Assembly (NCBI GenBank): GCA_963774625.1
Contig: CAVZFQ010000018.1
Coordinates: 1 to 64,000, forward strand
Length of the DNA stretch: 64,000 bases
Origin: VAXT01 sp963774625
GTDB taxonomy: Bacteria > Actinomycetota > Thermoleophilia > Gaiellales > Gaiellaceae
Reading direction: 5' to 3'
In this document: positions 26,674 to 34,444 of the stretch, piece by piece
How positions within the stretch are numbered: position 1 is the stretch's first letter
Layout: each line of letters opens with the position of its first letter
Made by a program: the position numbers and the translations under genes
Notes under the pieces: generated by a model
Databases searched by the model: none
Told to the model about the DNA's origin: nothing
Seen by the model: the letters and a program-made list of their open reading frames with translations, nothing else

Positions 26674-27498
26674 GTGGGGGAGGCCAAGCGACAGGCCAAG
26701 CGGGCCGCGCGGAGCGACTGGACGCAGGGGCTCGCCCGTGCCGGCCTCGTCGCCAAGGGGATCACGTACGCGATCGTCGCCGCGCTTGCGTTCCAGGTCG
26801 TATTCGACGCCGGGGGCAAGCTCGAAGACCGGCCAGGCGCCCTGCAGGCCGTCGCCGAAAGCACTTTCGGGCGGTTCCTGCTCGGGGCGCTCGCGGTCGG
26901 GCTCGGCGGATATGCCGTCTGGTGCTTCGCCCAGGTCTACCTGGGCGAGAAGCTCGAGAGCGGCAAGGACCAGGGCTGGCTGAAGCGGATCGGGCTCGTT
27001 GGGCGCGGGCTCCTCTACACATGGCTGTTCGTCATGTGTCTCTCGCTCGTCCTGAACGCCGACGAGCCGGGCTCCGGCGGCGGGCAGAAGGAGGATCGAG
27101 CGACGGCGTTCGCGCTCGAGCAGCCGCTCGGTCGCTGGCTCGTCGCCCTGGTCGGCCTCGCGTTCATCGGGGCCGGGCTGTTCAACCTCTACCGCGCCGT
27201 CACGCAGCGTTTTCGCAAGGACTTGAAGGAGGGGGAGATGGAGCGAGAGGAGCGCCGCTCGTACGCGGTGATCGGCGTGCTCGGCCATCTCGTCCGTGCC
27301 CTGCTCTTCGCCCTGGTCGGCTGGTTCTTCGTCAAGGCGGCCCGGGAGTACGCCCCCAAGGAGGCGATCGGCCTCGACGGAGCGTTGCGGAAGGTCGTGC
27401 AGGCCGAGCATGGGGACCTCTTGCTCGGTTGTGTCGCTGCCGGTCTCGTCGCCTACGCGCTCTTCTGCTTCGTCCAGGCTCGTTACCGCGAGGTCTGA
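26674..27498 (+). CDS. DUF1206 family membrane protein
   Basis: 274 aa with six helices arranged as three similar pairs, the hallmark of DUF1206. Each pair opens with a basic G-x-x-A/G-R-G-like turn (ARAGLVAKGITYAIVAALAF, IGLVGRGLLYTWLFVM, GVLGHLVRALLFALVGWF) and ends G-x-x-Y-x-x-x-C/L (LGGYAVWCFAQVYLGE, GAGLFNLYRAVTQRF, VAYALFCFVQARYRE). Function unknown. GTG at 26674, two bases after the hydrolase stop. The 3' end overlaps the convergent PAP2 gene by 16 bases. Confidence 0.9.
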   Translation: MGEAKRQAKRAARSDWTQGLARAGLVAKGITYAIVAALAFQVVFDAGGKLEDRPGALQAVAESTFGRFLLGALAVGLGGYAVWCFAQVYLGEKLESGKDQGWLKRIGLVGRGLLYTWLFVMCLSLVLNADEPGSGGGQKEDRATAFALEQPLGRWLVALVGLAFIGAGLFNLYRAVTQRFRKDLKEGEMEREERRSYAVIGVLGHLVRALLFALVGWFFVKAAREYAPKEAIGLDGALRKVVQAEHGDLLLGCVAAGLVAYALFCFVQARYREV

Positions 27499-28163
27499 AG
27501 GCGCGATCGTCGTCTGTGGTGCAGGTCGAGCACGACGACGCAGAGCGCGAGCCAGGCCAGTCCGACGCTGTAGCCCGCGAGTACGTCTGAGAGGAAGTGC
27601 ACGCCGAGGTACATGCGGCTGAAGCCGATGAGGGAGACCAGCAGGACGGCGGCGGCGAGGCACGCGACCCGCGCCGGGCCTGTCAGCCGGCGGAGCAGGA
27701 CGAGGCAGAGGGCGCCGTAGACGGCGATCGAGACGGTGGCATGACCGCTCGGGAAGGAGTACGTCGACAGCGTGGCCAGCGGGTCGGTGAAGAAGGGCCG
27801 GTCGCGGCGGAACGCCAGCTTGAGCGAGAAGCTGAGCACCTGGGCGCCGACGTAGGCGAGCACGATCAGCACCGCCTCTGCGTAGTACCGCCGCCGCGCG
27901 AGGAGGTAGGCGGCGATCGCGGCGACGCCCCCCAGCACGATGCCGTTCCCGAGGGTCGTCACGGCCTCGAAGAACTCCGTCAGAGGGCGCGTCGCGTGCT
28001 CGTGCAGCTCGTCCGCGATGCGGTTGTCGAGCCCCGTGTCGCCCTCGGCGACCTCCTCGGCCAGCGCGCCGAATGCCCAGCCGCCGACCGCGAGGACCAG
28101 CAGACCGATGGTCAGCGTCGGCCCGAGATCCTGCACACGCCTGGCGATCGCTCGGTAGGGCAC
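27483..28163 (-). CDS. PAP2-family phosphatase
   Basis: 226 aa membrane phosphatase of the bacitracin-resistance/phosphatidic acid phosphatase type. The three-part active site is complete: KLAFRRDRP (Lys 115 to Pro 123), YSFPSGHATVS (PSGH 138-141) and GFSRMYLGVHFLSD (Ser 182-Arg 183 and His 189). About six helices. Possible substrates are undecaprenyl pyrophosphate, phosphatidic acid or related lipid phosphates. GTG start at 28163. Divergent from the thiolase gene by 23 bases. Confidence 0.93.
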   Translation of the reverse strand: MPYRAIARRVQDLGPTLTIGLLVLAVGGWAFGALAEEVAEGDTGLDNRIADELHEHATRPLTEFFEAVTTLGNGIVLGGVAAIAAYLLARRRYYAEAVLIVLAYVGAQVLSFSLKLAFRRDRPFFTDPLATLSTYSFPSGHATVSIAVYGALCLVLLRRLTGPARVACLAAAVLLVSLIGFSRMYLGVHFLSDVLAGYSVGLAWLALCVVVLDLHHRRRSRLQTSR

Positions 28164-28186
28164 GGGGGCATTGTTACGCTCAGGGC

Positions 28187-29338
28187 GTGGCCCGCTCAGT
28201 CATCGTTTCGACCGCTCGCACGCCGTTCGGCAGGCTCGGCGGCGGGCTCGCCGACAAGCCGGCGACCGAGCTCGGCTCGATCGTGATCAAGGCTGCGCTC
28301 GAGCGCGCCGGTCTCGAGCCGGGCGAGGTCGAGTACGTGATCATGGGCCAGGTGCTGCAGGCGGGCGCCGGCCAGGCTCCTGCGCGGCAGGCCGCGATCG
28401 GCGCAGGCATTCCGAAGGAGGTCGGCGCCGACACGATCAACAAGGTCTGCGCGTCTTCGATCAGAGCTGTCGAGATCGCCGACTCCATGATCCGCGCCGG
28501 CGACCACCAGGTGATCGTCACCGGCGGAATGGAGTCGATGTCGAATGCGCCTTACCTCCTCGGCAAGGCGCGTTTCGGCTACAAGCTCGGCGACGGCACG
28601 CTCATCGACTCGATGACGCACGACGGTCTCACGTCGTCGTTCGACCAGCGTCACATGGTCGAGCAGGCGTCCTTCGTCTCCCGCGAGCTCGGGATCTCCC
28701 GCGAAGCGCAGGACCGCTGGGCCCTCCGGTCACATGAGCGGGCGATCGAGGCCATCGACGAGGGCCGCTTCAAGGACGAGATCGTCCCCGTCGGAGATTT
28801 GGAGGTCGACGAGGGGCCGCGGCGCGACACGTCGCTCGAGAAGCTCGCCGCGCTGAAGCCGGTCTTCGACCCGGAGGGAACGACGACGGCCGGCAACGCG
28901 CCCGGGGTCAACGACGGAGCCGGGGCAGTGGTCGTGACGAGCGAGGAGTTTGCTCGCGAGCGGGGGCTCGAGGTCCTGGCGACGATCGTTTCGCAGGGTT
29001 ACGTCGCCGACGACTTCGCCTATCTCGCGCGAACCCCCGCAAAGGCCGGCGCGATCGCGCTCGAGAAGGCCGGCAAGAAGATCGACGACGTCGAGCGGGT
29101 CGAGCTGAACGAGGCGTTTGCGTCGGTCGTGCTCAATTCGGCGAAGATGCTCGGCGCCGACGAGGAGACCGTGAACGTGAACGGCGGCGCGGTTGCGCTC
29201 GGGCACCCGATCGGCGCCTCGGGCGCGCGGATCCTCGGGACGATGGTGCACGACCTCCGTCGCAACGGCGGCGGGCTCGGCCTCGCAGCGATCTGCTCCG
29301 GCGGCGGCCAGGGCGACGCGCTCCTCATCGAGGTCTAG
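28187..29338 (+). CDS. acetyl-CoA C-acyltransferase (thiolase)
   Basis: 383 aa. Thiolases join or cleave acyl-CoA and acetyl-CoA. The nucleophile is Cys 88 in NKVCASSIRAVE; NEAFAS, GGAVALGHPIGASGARI (His) and the C-terminal CSGGGQGDA (second Cys) complete the active site. GTG at 28187 gives the standard N-terminus VIVSTARTPFGRLGG. It belongs with the 3-hydroxyacyl-CoA dehydrogenase (29805) and acyl-CoA dehydrogenase (31522) downstream as a loose fatty-acid/butyrate-type oxidation group. Biosynthetic and degradative roles cannot be separated by sequence. Confidence 0.95.
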   Translation: MARSVIVSTARTPFGRLGGGLADKPATELGSIVIKAALERAGLEPGEVEYVIMGQVLQAGAGQAPARQAAIGAGIPKEVGADTINKVCASSIRAVEIADSMIRAGDHQVIVTGGMESMSNAPYLLGKARFGYKLGDGTLIDSMTHDGLTSSFDQRHMVEQASFVSRELGISREAQDRWALRSHERAIEAIDEGRFKDEIVPVGDLEVDEGPRRDTSLEKLAALKPVFDPEGTTTAGNAPGVNDGAGAVVVTSEEFARERGLEVLATIVSQGYVADDFAYLARTPAKAGAIALEKAGKKIDDVERVELNEAFASVVLNSAKMLGADEETVNVNGGAVALGHPIGASGARILGTMVHDLRRNGGGLGLAAICSGGGQGDALLIEV

Positions 29339-29343
29339 CCACC

Positions 29344-29369
29344 CCGTGCCTGGCACGTGCCAGGCACGG
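29344..29369. repeat. perfect 26-bp palindrome after the thiolase gene
   Basis: The two 13-base halves (CCGTGCCTGGCAC and its complement) meet without a loop, six bases after the thiolase stop. As RNA it would fold into a long hairpin with a minimal loop; there is no U-tract. It could be a terminator, a REP-like dispersed palindrome or a protein-binding site. Confidence 0.7.
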
Positions 29370-29464
29370 CTCCCTCCAGTAGAGCCGGACCAGGACCTAA
29401 CTCCAAAGGGGGATCTTTCGACGATTAACAACCAGTAAACGAAAAATCGGTCCTACTAGTAGTA

Positions 29465-29794
29465 ATGACATCCGGTTCGCTCATGCGCACGCCGCCGCGC
29501 CGGCGGTTCGCATCGCGAATCGCGGCCGCTTTCTGCATCGCCTGTCTGATGCTCTCGTTCGGCGCCGGGCGTGCAGACGCCTATCCGTGCGGCGCTCCTC
29601 CCGCTCCTCCGTCAGCTCCCGAGCGCGGGCTCGCCATGACTCAGGGGGAAGACTGTCACCGGCTCGAGCAGCCGAAGCCGACGGAGCGCGCAGAGCCGAA
29701 CCTGCTTTCGCTAGCGGTGTTCGTGGCCGCGCTCTTCGGCGTCATGCTGATCCCCATCAACTACAAGAGACGAGCGGGCACGGACGACGAGTAG
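29465..29794 (+). CDS. small secreted protein with C-terminal membrane helix
   Basis: 109 aa. Signal peptide at residues about 17-40 (IAAAFCIACLMLSFGAGRADA), a proline-rich middle with two cysteines (PCGAPPAPP, EDCHRLEQ), and a second helix near the C-terminus (LLSLAVFVAALFGVMLIPI) followed by the basic stop NYKRRAGTDDE. This gives a small envelope protein anchored by its C-terminus. No family recognised. ATG at 29465; an ATG six codons later is an alternative. An AT-rich stretch (29410-29463) upstream probably holds its promoter. It ends 10 bases before the dehydrogenase gene. Confidence 0.65.
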   Translation: MTSGSLMRTPPRRRFASRIAAAFCIACLMLSFGAGRADAYPCGAPPAPPSAPERGLAMTQGEDCHRLEQPKPTERAEPNLLSLAVFVAALFGVMLIPINYKRRAGTDDE

Positions 29795-29804
29795 CCTCCC
29801 GCGC

Positions 29805-30638
29805 GTGAGCTTCGAGCACGTTCTCGTAGTCGGCGCGGGGCAGATGGGCGGAGGCATCGCACAGGTCGTGGCGACCTCGGGCCGTCGCGTCTCGCTCTAC
29901 GACGAGCAGCCCGGCGCCGTCGACCGCGGGCTCGGCGCGATGCGCAAGAGCCTCGGCAAGCTGGCGGAGAAGGGCGGCGCCGACCCGGACGAGGTGCTGG
30001 GGCGCGTGCAGGCGGTCGAGGACCTCGTGCCGGCCGACTTGATGATCGAGGCGGTCGTCGAGGATGCCGAGGTCAAGGAGGACGTCTTCAGGCGTGCCGA
30101 CTCGACGCTCCCGGAGGGCGCGGTCTTCGCTTCGAACACGTCCTCGATCCCGATCGCGTCCCTGGCCGCCGCGACCGGCCGCCCCGATCGCGTGATCGGG
30201 ATGCATTTCTTCAACCCCGTGCCCGTGATGGCGCTGGTCGAGGTCGTCCGGGGCCGCGACACCTCTGACGAGACCGCCGAGGCGATCACCGAGCTGGCCC
30301 GCGAGCTGGGCAAGACACCGGCCGTGGCGAACGACTTTCCCGGGTTCGTCTCGAACCGGATCCTGATGCCGTTCATCAACGAGGCCGTGTGGGCGCTCCA
30401 CGACGGCGTCGCCGAGCCCGAGGCGATCGACACGATCGCGAAGCTCGGCTTCAACCACCCGCTCGGACCGCTGGCGCTCGCCGACCTGATCGGCCTCGAT
30501 ACGTGCGTGGCGATCATGGAGGTGCTCCAGGAAGGGCTCGGCGACGACCGCTACGCGCCGTGTCCGCTGCTGCAGGAGCATGTCGCAGCGGGCCGGCTCG
30601 GTCGCAAGTCCGGCGCCGGGTTCTACAGCTACGACTGA
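29805..30638 (+). CDS. 3-hydroxyacyl-CoA (3-hydroxybutyryl-CoA) dehydrogenase
   Basis: 277 aa, the monofunctional short form. The NAD fold shows VLVVGAGQMGGGIAQVVA and the acidic end of strand 2 (SLYDEQPG); NTSSIPIASLA and GMHFFNPVPVMALVEV carry the catalytic region, with His in GMHFF; the C-terminal helical domain has NDFPGFVSNRILMPFINEA and LGPLALADLIGLD. It oxidises 3-hydroxyacyl-CoA to 3-ketoacyl-CoA, the step before the thiolase encoded upstream. GTG at 29805. The end overlaps the convergent nucleotidyltransferase gene by 10 bases. Confidence 0.95.
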   Translation: MSFEHVLVVGAGQMGGGIAQVVATSGRRVSLYDEQPGAVDRGLGAMRKSLGKLAEKGGADPDEVLGRVQAVEDLVPADLMIEAVVEDAEVKEDVFRRADSTLPEGAVFASNTSSIPIASLAAATGRPDRVIGMHFFNPVPVMALVEVVRGRDTSDETAEAITELARELGKTPAVANDFPGFVSNRILMPFINEAVWALHDGVAEPEAIDTIAKLGFNHPLGPLALADLIGLDTCVAIMEVLQEGLGDDRYAPCPLLQEHVAAGRLGRKSGAGFYSYD

Positions 30639-31141
30639 GCGCGGCGCTCGCGCTCGCGGACGAGCTCGAGTGTCCGGCGAAGCGCGGGGAGCTGTGCCTG
30701 ATCCTTGACCCGGCCCGCCGCTTCCTTGGAGCGGATGATGTCCGCGAGTGAGGCGATCTGCACCTCGACTCCATCGATCCTCTCGAGCCGAGCATCGCGC
30801 CGCAGATCTCCATACCCCGTGGTTCCCGACGGTACATAGCTGAGGTCGAGATCGCCAAAGGGCGTTCGAAGCGTCCACATCTCGGCGTTCCCGAGCATCT
30901 GGGCGTCGATCGGGAATTCGACACCAGCCTGATCATCCGGCACCCGAAGGCGGGCGTCGAGCTCGCGTAGTGCCGCGGCGAGGCGCTCGAGGTTGTCGGG
31001 ATCCCGCGCCGGGGTGATGTCGATGTCCTGGGTGGTGAGCGGGTAACCCTGGGCGATCGCTGCGATGGCTCCGATGACGATGAAGCGCACGTCGTGCTGA
31101 GTGAGGACGCGCAGAATCTTGCCGAAGCGGAACTCAGGCAA
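30629..31141 (-). CDS. nucleotidyltransferase-like protein, partner of an HTH gene
   Basis: 170 aa. Residues about 8-70 look like a nucleotidyltransferase fold (VRFIVIGAIAAIAQGY, then TTQDIDITPARDPDNLERLA with the paired acidic DxD), followed by FGDLDLSYVPSGTTGY and a helical tail (SLADIIRSKEAAGRVKDQAQ, where Lys is typical of AbiEii/MNT-like proteins). TTG start at 31141 lies inside the HTH gene (8-base overlap), so the two are coupled. The pair resembles a toxin-antitoxin or defence module in which the transferase is the effector. That role is inferred. Confidence 0.78.
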   Translation of the reverse strand: MPEFRFGKILRVLTQHDVRFIVIGAIAAIAQGYPLTTQDIDITPARDPDNLERLAAALRELDARLRVPDDQAGVEFPIDAQMLGNAEMWTLRTPFGDLDLSYVPSGTTGYGDLRRDARLERIDGVEVQIASLADIIRSKEAAGRVKDQAQLPALRRTLELVRERERRAQS

Positions 31142-31448
31142 CGGCCTTGCCCCGGATCCGGGCGTACACGTGCTCGCGAGCGATGGAATCTGCGACTCGC
31201 TCCTCGGGGGTCATGTCGAGGAGGCCGTTGATGTGCACGTCGTAAGAATCGTCATAGGTCGCGAGGGCGAACGTCAGTTCCAAGCGGCAGGCTCGGATCA
31301 GGTCGCGCAGCGTCTCCAGGCTTGGCTGGACGCGGCCGGCCTCCCAGCGTGCGATCGCGGACTGGGGGCGGCCCACCGCGCGGCCGAGCTCGGCCTGGGT
31401 AAGTCCGGCTCGAAGGCGGGCCGTTCGTAGGAGGTCAGCGCTGCCCAT
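31134..31448 (-). CDS. XRE-family helix-turn-helix protein
   Basis: 104 aa. The first 60 residues are a Cro/C1-type HTH (LLRTARLRAGLTQAELGRAV, GRPQSAIARWEAGR, PSLETLRDLIRAC); the rest (DDSYDVHINGLLDMTPEERV) is a small acidic domain that could bind the partner protein. First gene of the pair with the nucleotidyltransferase, which it would be expected to repress and possibly neutralise. ATG at 31448 is preferred; an ATG 24 bases upstream lies in the AT-rich promoter region. Confidence 0.85.
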   Translation of the reverse strand: MGSADLLRTARLRAGLTQAELGRAVGRPQSAIARWEAGRVQPSLETLRDLIRACRLELTFALATYDDSYDVHINGLLDMTPEERVADSIAREHVYARIRGKAVA

Positions 31449-31521
31449 GGACGTAACATAACATATAAGCACTATTATCTATAACTGACATGTAATAATA
31501 AGACAGCCATATACTCGCCGC
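31449..31521. promoter_or_regulatory. AT-rich divergent promoter region
   Basis: This 73-base gap between the HTH gene and the acyl-CoA dehydrogenase gene is by far the most AT-rich stretch of the window, with TATTAT (31474-31479) and TAATAATA (31493-31500) as inverted partners around it. It probably holds promoters for both directions and an operator for the HTH protein. Confidence 0.55.
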
Positions 31522-32685
31522 GTGGACTTCGAGCTCACCTCTGACCAACGCGAGATCCAGGCCCTTACGCGCGAGTTCGCGGCCGCCGAGATCGAGCCGC
31601 ACGCCGCCGAGTGGGACCGCGAGCACCGGTTCCCGAAGGAGCTGTTCGGGAAGCTTGCGGAGCTCGGCCTGATGGGAGTCTGTATCCCGGAGGAGTACGG
31701 CGGGGCAGGCGCCGACTTCCTGTCTTACATCCTCGTGCTCGAAGAGCTCTCGCGCGGGGACGCGGGCGTGGGCGTCACGGTGGCGGTGCACACGAGCGCC
31801 GTGACGCTGCCGATCCTGACGTTCGGGACCGACGAGCAGAAGAGCCGCTTCGTGCCCCCGCTGGCCGGCGGGGAGGCTCTCGGCGCGTTCGCGCTCACCG
31901 AGCCCGAAGCCGGATCAGATGCCGGGGCTCTCCGGACGGCCGCGACCGCGAACGGCGACGGCTGGTCGATCTCGGGCGCGAAGCAATGGATCACCAACGG
32001 CCGTTACGCGGGCACGTTCCTGCTCTTCGCCCGCACCGACCAGGACACGCCCGGCGCGAAGGGCGTCTCGGCGTTCATCCTCGACGCCGACCACGTCAAG
32101 GTGACCCGCGACGAGGAGAAGCTCGGGCTCAACTCGTCGGTGACGAACGACATCGTCGTCGAGGGCGCCGAGGTCGGGCCGGAGCGAATGCTGCACGCCG
32201 AGGGCAAGGGCTTCGAGGTCGCGATGGCCACGCTCGACGGAGGTCGAATCGGCATCGCCGCCCAGGCGCTCGGGATCGCGCAGGCCGCCTACGAGGCCGC
32301 GCGGGCCTACGCGCTCGAGCGCAAGCAGTTCGGCAAGCGGATCGCCGAATTCCAGGCCATCCAGTGGAAGCTCGCAGACATGGCGACGGAGATCGACGCC
32401 GCCCGCATGCTGGTCTACCGGGCGGCCTGGCTCAAGCAGCAAGGCAGGCCGCACACCGAGGAAGGCGCCAAGGCGAAGCTGTTCGCGTCGGAGATGGCGC
32501 GGCGCCAGACGGCTGAGGCGATCCAGATCTTCGGCGGCTACGGGTACACGAAGGAGTTCCCGGTCGAGCGGTACTACCGGGACGCGAAGATCACGGAGAT
32601 CTACGAGGGCACGAGCGAGATCCAGCGGCTCGTGATCGCGCGCTCGATCCTCGGCCTGAAGCAGCGCGCGCTAGCGCAGGGTTAG
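31522..32685 (+). CDS. acyl-CoA dehydrogenase
   Basis: 387 aa, standard length. It forms trans-2-enoyl-CoA and passes electrons to ETF. The helical N-domain begins DFELTSDQREIQALTREF; the sheet domain has AFALTEPEAGSDAG and WITNGRYAGTFLLFA (FAD contacts); the C-domain has RKQFGKRIAEFQAIQWKLAD and AIQIFGGYGYTKEFPVERYYRD. The catalytic base is Glu 362 in IYEGTSEIQR, placing it with short/medium-chain enzymes. GTG at 31522. Its electrons would enter the EtfAB-ETF-QO set at 54.7-58.2 kb. The end overlaps the convergent GNAT gene by 4 bases. Confidence 0.96.
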   Translation: MDFELTSDQREIQALTREFAAAEIEPHAAEWDREHRFPKELFGKLAELGLMGVCIPEEYGGAGADFLSYILVLEELSRGDAGVGVTVAVHTSAVTLPILTFGTDEQKSRFVPPLAGGEALGAFALTEPEAGSDAGALRTAATANGDGWSISGAKQWITNGRYAGTFLLFARTDQDTPGAKGVSAFILDADHVKVTRDEEKLGLNSSVTNDIVVEGAEVGPERMLHAEGKGFEVAMATLDGGRIGIAAQALGIAQAAYEAARAYALERKQFGKRIAEFQAIQWKLADMATEIDAARMLVYRAAWLKQQGRPHTEEGAKAKLFASEMARRQTAEAIQIFGGYGYTKEFPVERYYRDAKITEIYEGTSEIQRLVIARSILGLKQRALAQG

Positions 32686-33131
32686 GGCGACCACGAATAG
32701 AGCGCGTCGGGCTCGTGCTCCATGTTCCCGGCGCCGTCGGTGAGCTTGACGAGACGGAAGCCGTGGCGCTCGTAGAAGCGGATCGCTCCGGTGTTCTTCT
32801 GGAAGACCCACAGGTGGAGGCCGTCCGGCCGAAGTGCCTTGGCCCGGTCGAGGAGCACGGTGCCGAAACCGCGACTCTGCGCCTCGGGGTCGACGTAGAG
32901 CTTCTCGAGGACCTCCCAGTCTTCGGTCCTCGAGCGCCGGATGGCGAGGAAACCGACTGGTAAGCCGTCTTCTTCGGCGAGCCACACGTCCTCGTGCCGC
33001 GAGAGGTCGTCGGCGATCAGGCCGACGTGCTCCTCGGGGACGGGCGGCACATAGGCCATGCCGCTGCGAGAGCGCGCCATGAGGCGCGCAAGTGCGTCCA
33101 GCTCGTCGACGCGGGCGGGTCTCACCTCCAC
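32682..33131 (-). CDS. GNAT-family N-acetyltransferase
   Basis: 149 aa. The acetyl-CoA site is in KLYVDPEAQSRGFGTVLLDRA (the Q-x-x-G-x-G/A motif reads QSRGFG), preceded by GFLAIRRS and followed by LHLWVFQKNTGAIRFYERHGF. The tail ends GNMEHEPDALYSWSP. Substrate unknown (amino group of a small molecule or protein). No ATG lies near the front; GTG at 33131 or 33125 gives the usual VRPARVDELDALARL start. Divergent from the cobalamin adenosyltransferase by 12 bases. Confidence 0.88.
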   Translation of the reverse strand: MEVRPARVDELDALARLMARSRSGMAYVPPVPEEHVGLIADDLSRHEDVWLAEEDGLPVGFLAIRRSRTEDWEVLEKLYVDPEAQSRGFGTVLLDRAKALRPDGLHLWVFQKNTGAIRFYERHGFRLVKLTDGAGNMEHEPDALYSWSP

Positions 33132-33143
33132 GCGCCGTAATCT

Positions 33144-33722
33144 ATGACCATGCCTCGCAAGGCCGACGAGCCCGTCCGGCTGACGCGCATCTACACGCGC
33201 GGCGGCGATCGGGGCGAGACCAGCCTCGGCGACGGGTCGCGCGTGCCGAAGCTCGACTGCAGGATCGCCGCTTTCGGCACCGTGGACGAGTTGAACTCGC
33301 ACATCGGCCTGGCCGTGGCCGCGGACGCGCCGGCGGAGCTGCTCGAGGTTCTTGCGCGCGTGCAGAACGAGCTCTTCGACCTCGGCGCCGACTTCTCGGT
33401 GCCGTTCGGGATCGCCGACCGATTGCGCATCTCGGAGGCGCAAATCGACGCGCTCGAACGAGACTGCGACCGCTTCAACGCCGAGTTGCCGGAACTGAAG
33501 AGCTTCGTCCTGCCGGGCGGCAGCGAGCTCGCTGCACGGCTGCACGTCGCCCGCGCCGTGTGCCGTCGCGCAGAGCGTGATGCGCTGGAGGCCGCCGAGG
33601 AGGTCGATCTGAACCCGCTCGCGCTCATCTACCTCAACCGCCTCTCTGATCTCCTCTTCATCCTCGCGCGCACGGCCAACGCGGGCGACGAACCTCTCTG
33701 GAAGCCTGGGACCTCCTCCTAG
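33144..33722 (+). CDS. PduO-type ATP:cob(I)alamin adenosyltransferase
   Basis: 192 aa. The N-terminal signature TRIYTRGGDRGETSLGDGSRV binds ATP; AAFGTVDELNSHIG, PGGSELAARLHVARAVCRRAER (Arg residues of the active site) and LIYLNRLSDLLFILAR complete the family. It makes adenosylcobalamin, the cofactor of the mutase encoded at 48453 and 52549, which is the only B12 enzyme seen here. ATG at 33144, or two codons later at 33150. It is followed directly by a TSUP transporter frame that may start inside its 3' end. Confidence 0.94.
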   Translation: MTMPRKADEPVRLTRIYTRGGDRGETSLGDGSRVPKLDCRIAAFGTVDELNSHIGLAVAADAPAELLEVLARVQNELFDLGADFSVPFGIADRLRISEAQIDALERDCDRFNAELPELKSFVLPGGSELAARLHVARAVCRRAERDALEAAEEVDLNPLALIYLNRLSDLLFILARTANAGDEPLWKPGTSS

Positions 33723-33772
33723 TCTTCGCGGCGTCGTTCGTCGCGGGGTACCTTGGCGCCGCGGTCGGGCTC

Positions 33773-34444
33773 GTGCTGGGGACGCTTCGGCTGCCGGCTC
33801 TCGTCCTGCTCGCCGGAGACCCGGCCGCCGCCGCAGGCACGAACATCGCGATCAGCGCAGCTGCCGCCGCATCGGGTGGATATGCACACGCGCGCGCGGG
33901 AAGGGTGGACTGGCGGGTCGTTGCGTGGATGGCGCCGCCCTCGGTCGCAGGCGCGATCCTCGGCGGGCTCTACGGGCATCTCGTCCCGACCGACTTGCTG
34001 TTCGCCGGCATTGCGGCCGTCCTGGCCTGGAACGGGCTCGATCTGCTCTTCTCACCGGTCAGGTCGCGGGAGCGCACCGACCCGAAGGTAGGGCCCGCGG
34101 CGTTCTTCGGCTTCGTCATCGGTCTCGTCGGCGGCGCTGTCGGAGTCATCCTCGGCACCCTGCGCATGCCGGCGCTCCTCCGCGGGGTCGGGCTCAGCGC
34201 GCACCGTGCGGTCGGAACCAATCTGGTCGTCGGGTTCCTGCTCGGTGTCGCCGGGTTCGCCGCTCACGCGCTGCGGCTCGAGGTCGAGTGGGACCTCCTC
34301 GCCGCGGGTCTCGCCGGGGCCTTGCCGGGCGCGTGGCTCGGCGCTCGGGCAACGGGACGCTTCAGCGAGGTGGGCCTGCGCCGCGCCATCGGCGTCGCCC
34401 TCCTGGCGATCGCATTGGTCTTCGCGATCGAGGCTGCGCTCTAG
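33773..34444 (+). CDS. TSUP (TauE/SafE) family membrane permease
   Basis: 223 aa from GTG 33773, but the open frame continues upstream and encodes a further helix (EAWDLLLVFAASFVAGYLG), so the true start is probably a CTG near 33698, overlapping the adenosyltransferase end. Two similar halves each begin with the G-rich family turn (GAAVGLVLGTLRLPALVLL; GGAVGVILGTLRMPALLRG), typical of the TSUP family of sulfite, sulfonate or organic-anion exporters. About seven or eight helices in all. Substrate unknown. The stop overlaps the giant convergent gene by 4 bases. Confidence 0.82.
   Translation: MLGTLRLPALVLLAGDPAAAAGTNIAISAAAAASGGYAHARAGRVDWRVVAWMAPPSVAGAILGGLYGHLVPTDLLFAGIAAVLAWNGLDLLFSPVRSRERTDPKVGPAAFFGFVIGLVGGAVGVILGTLRMPALLRGVGLSAHRAVGTNLVVGFLLGVAGFAAHALRLEVEWDLLAAGLAGALPGAWLGARATGRFSEVGLRRAIGVALLAIALVFAIEAAL

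Noticed and set aside
31449..31521. AT-rich gap as an insertion-element end or attachment site
   Set aside because: No transposase, terminal repeats or target duplication flank it; a promoter region explains it.
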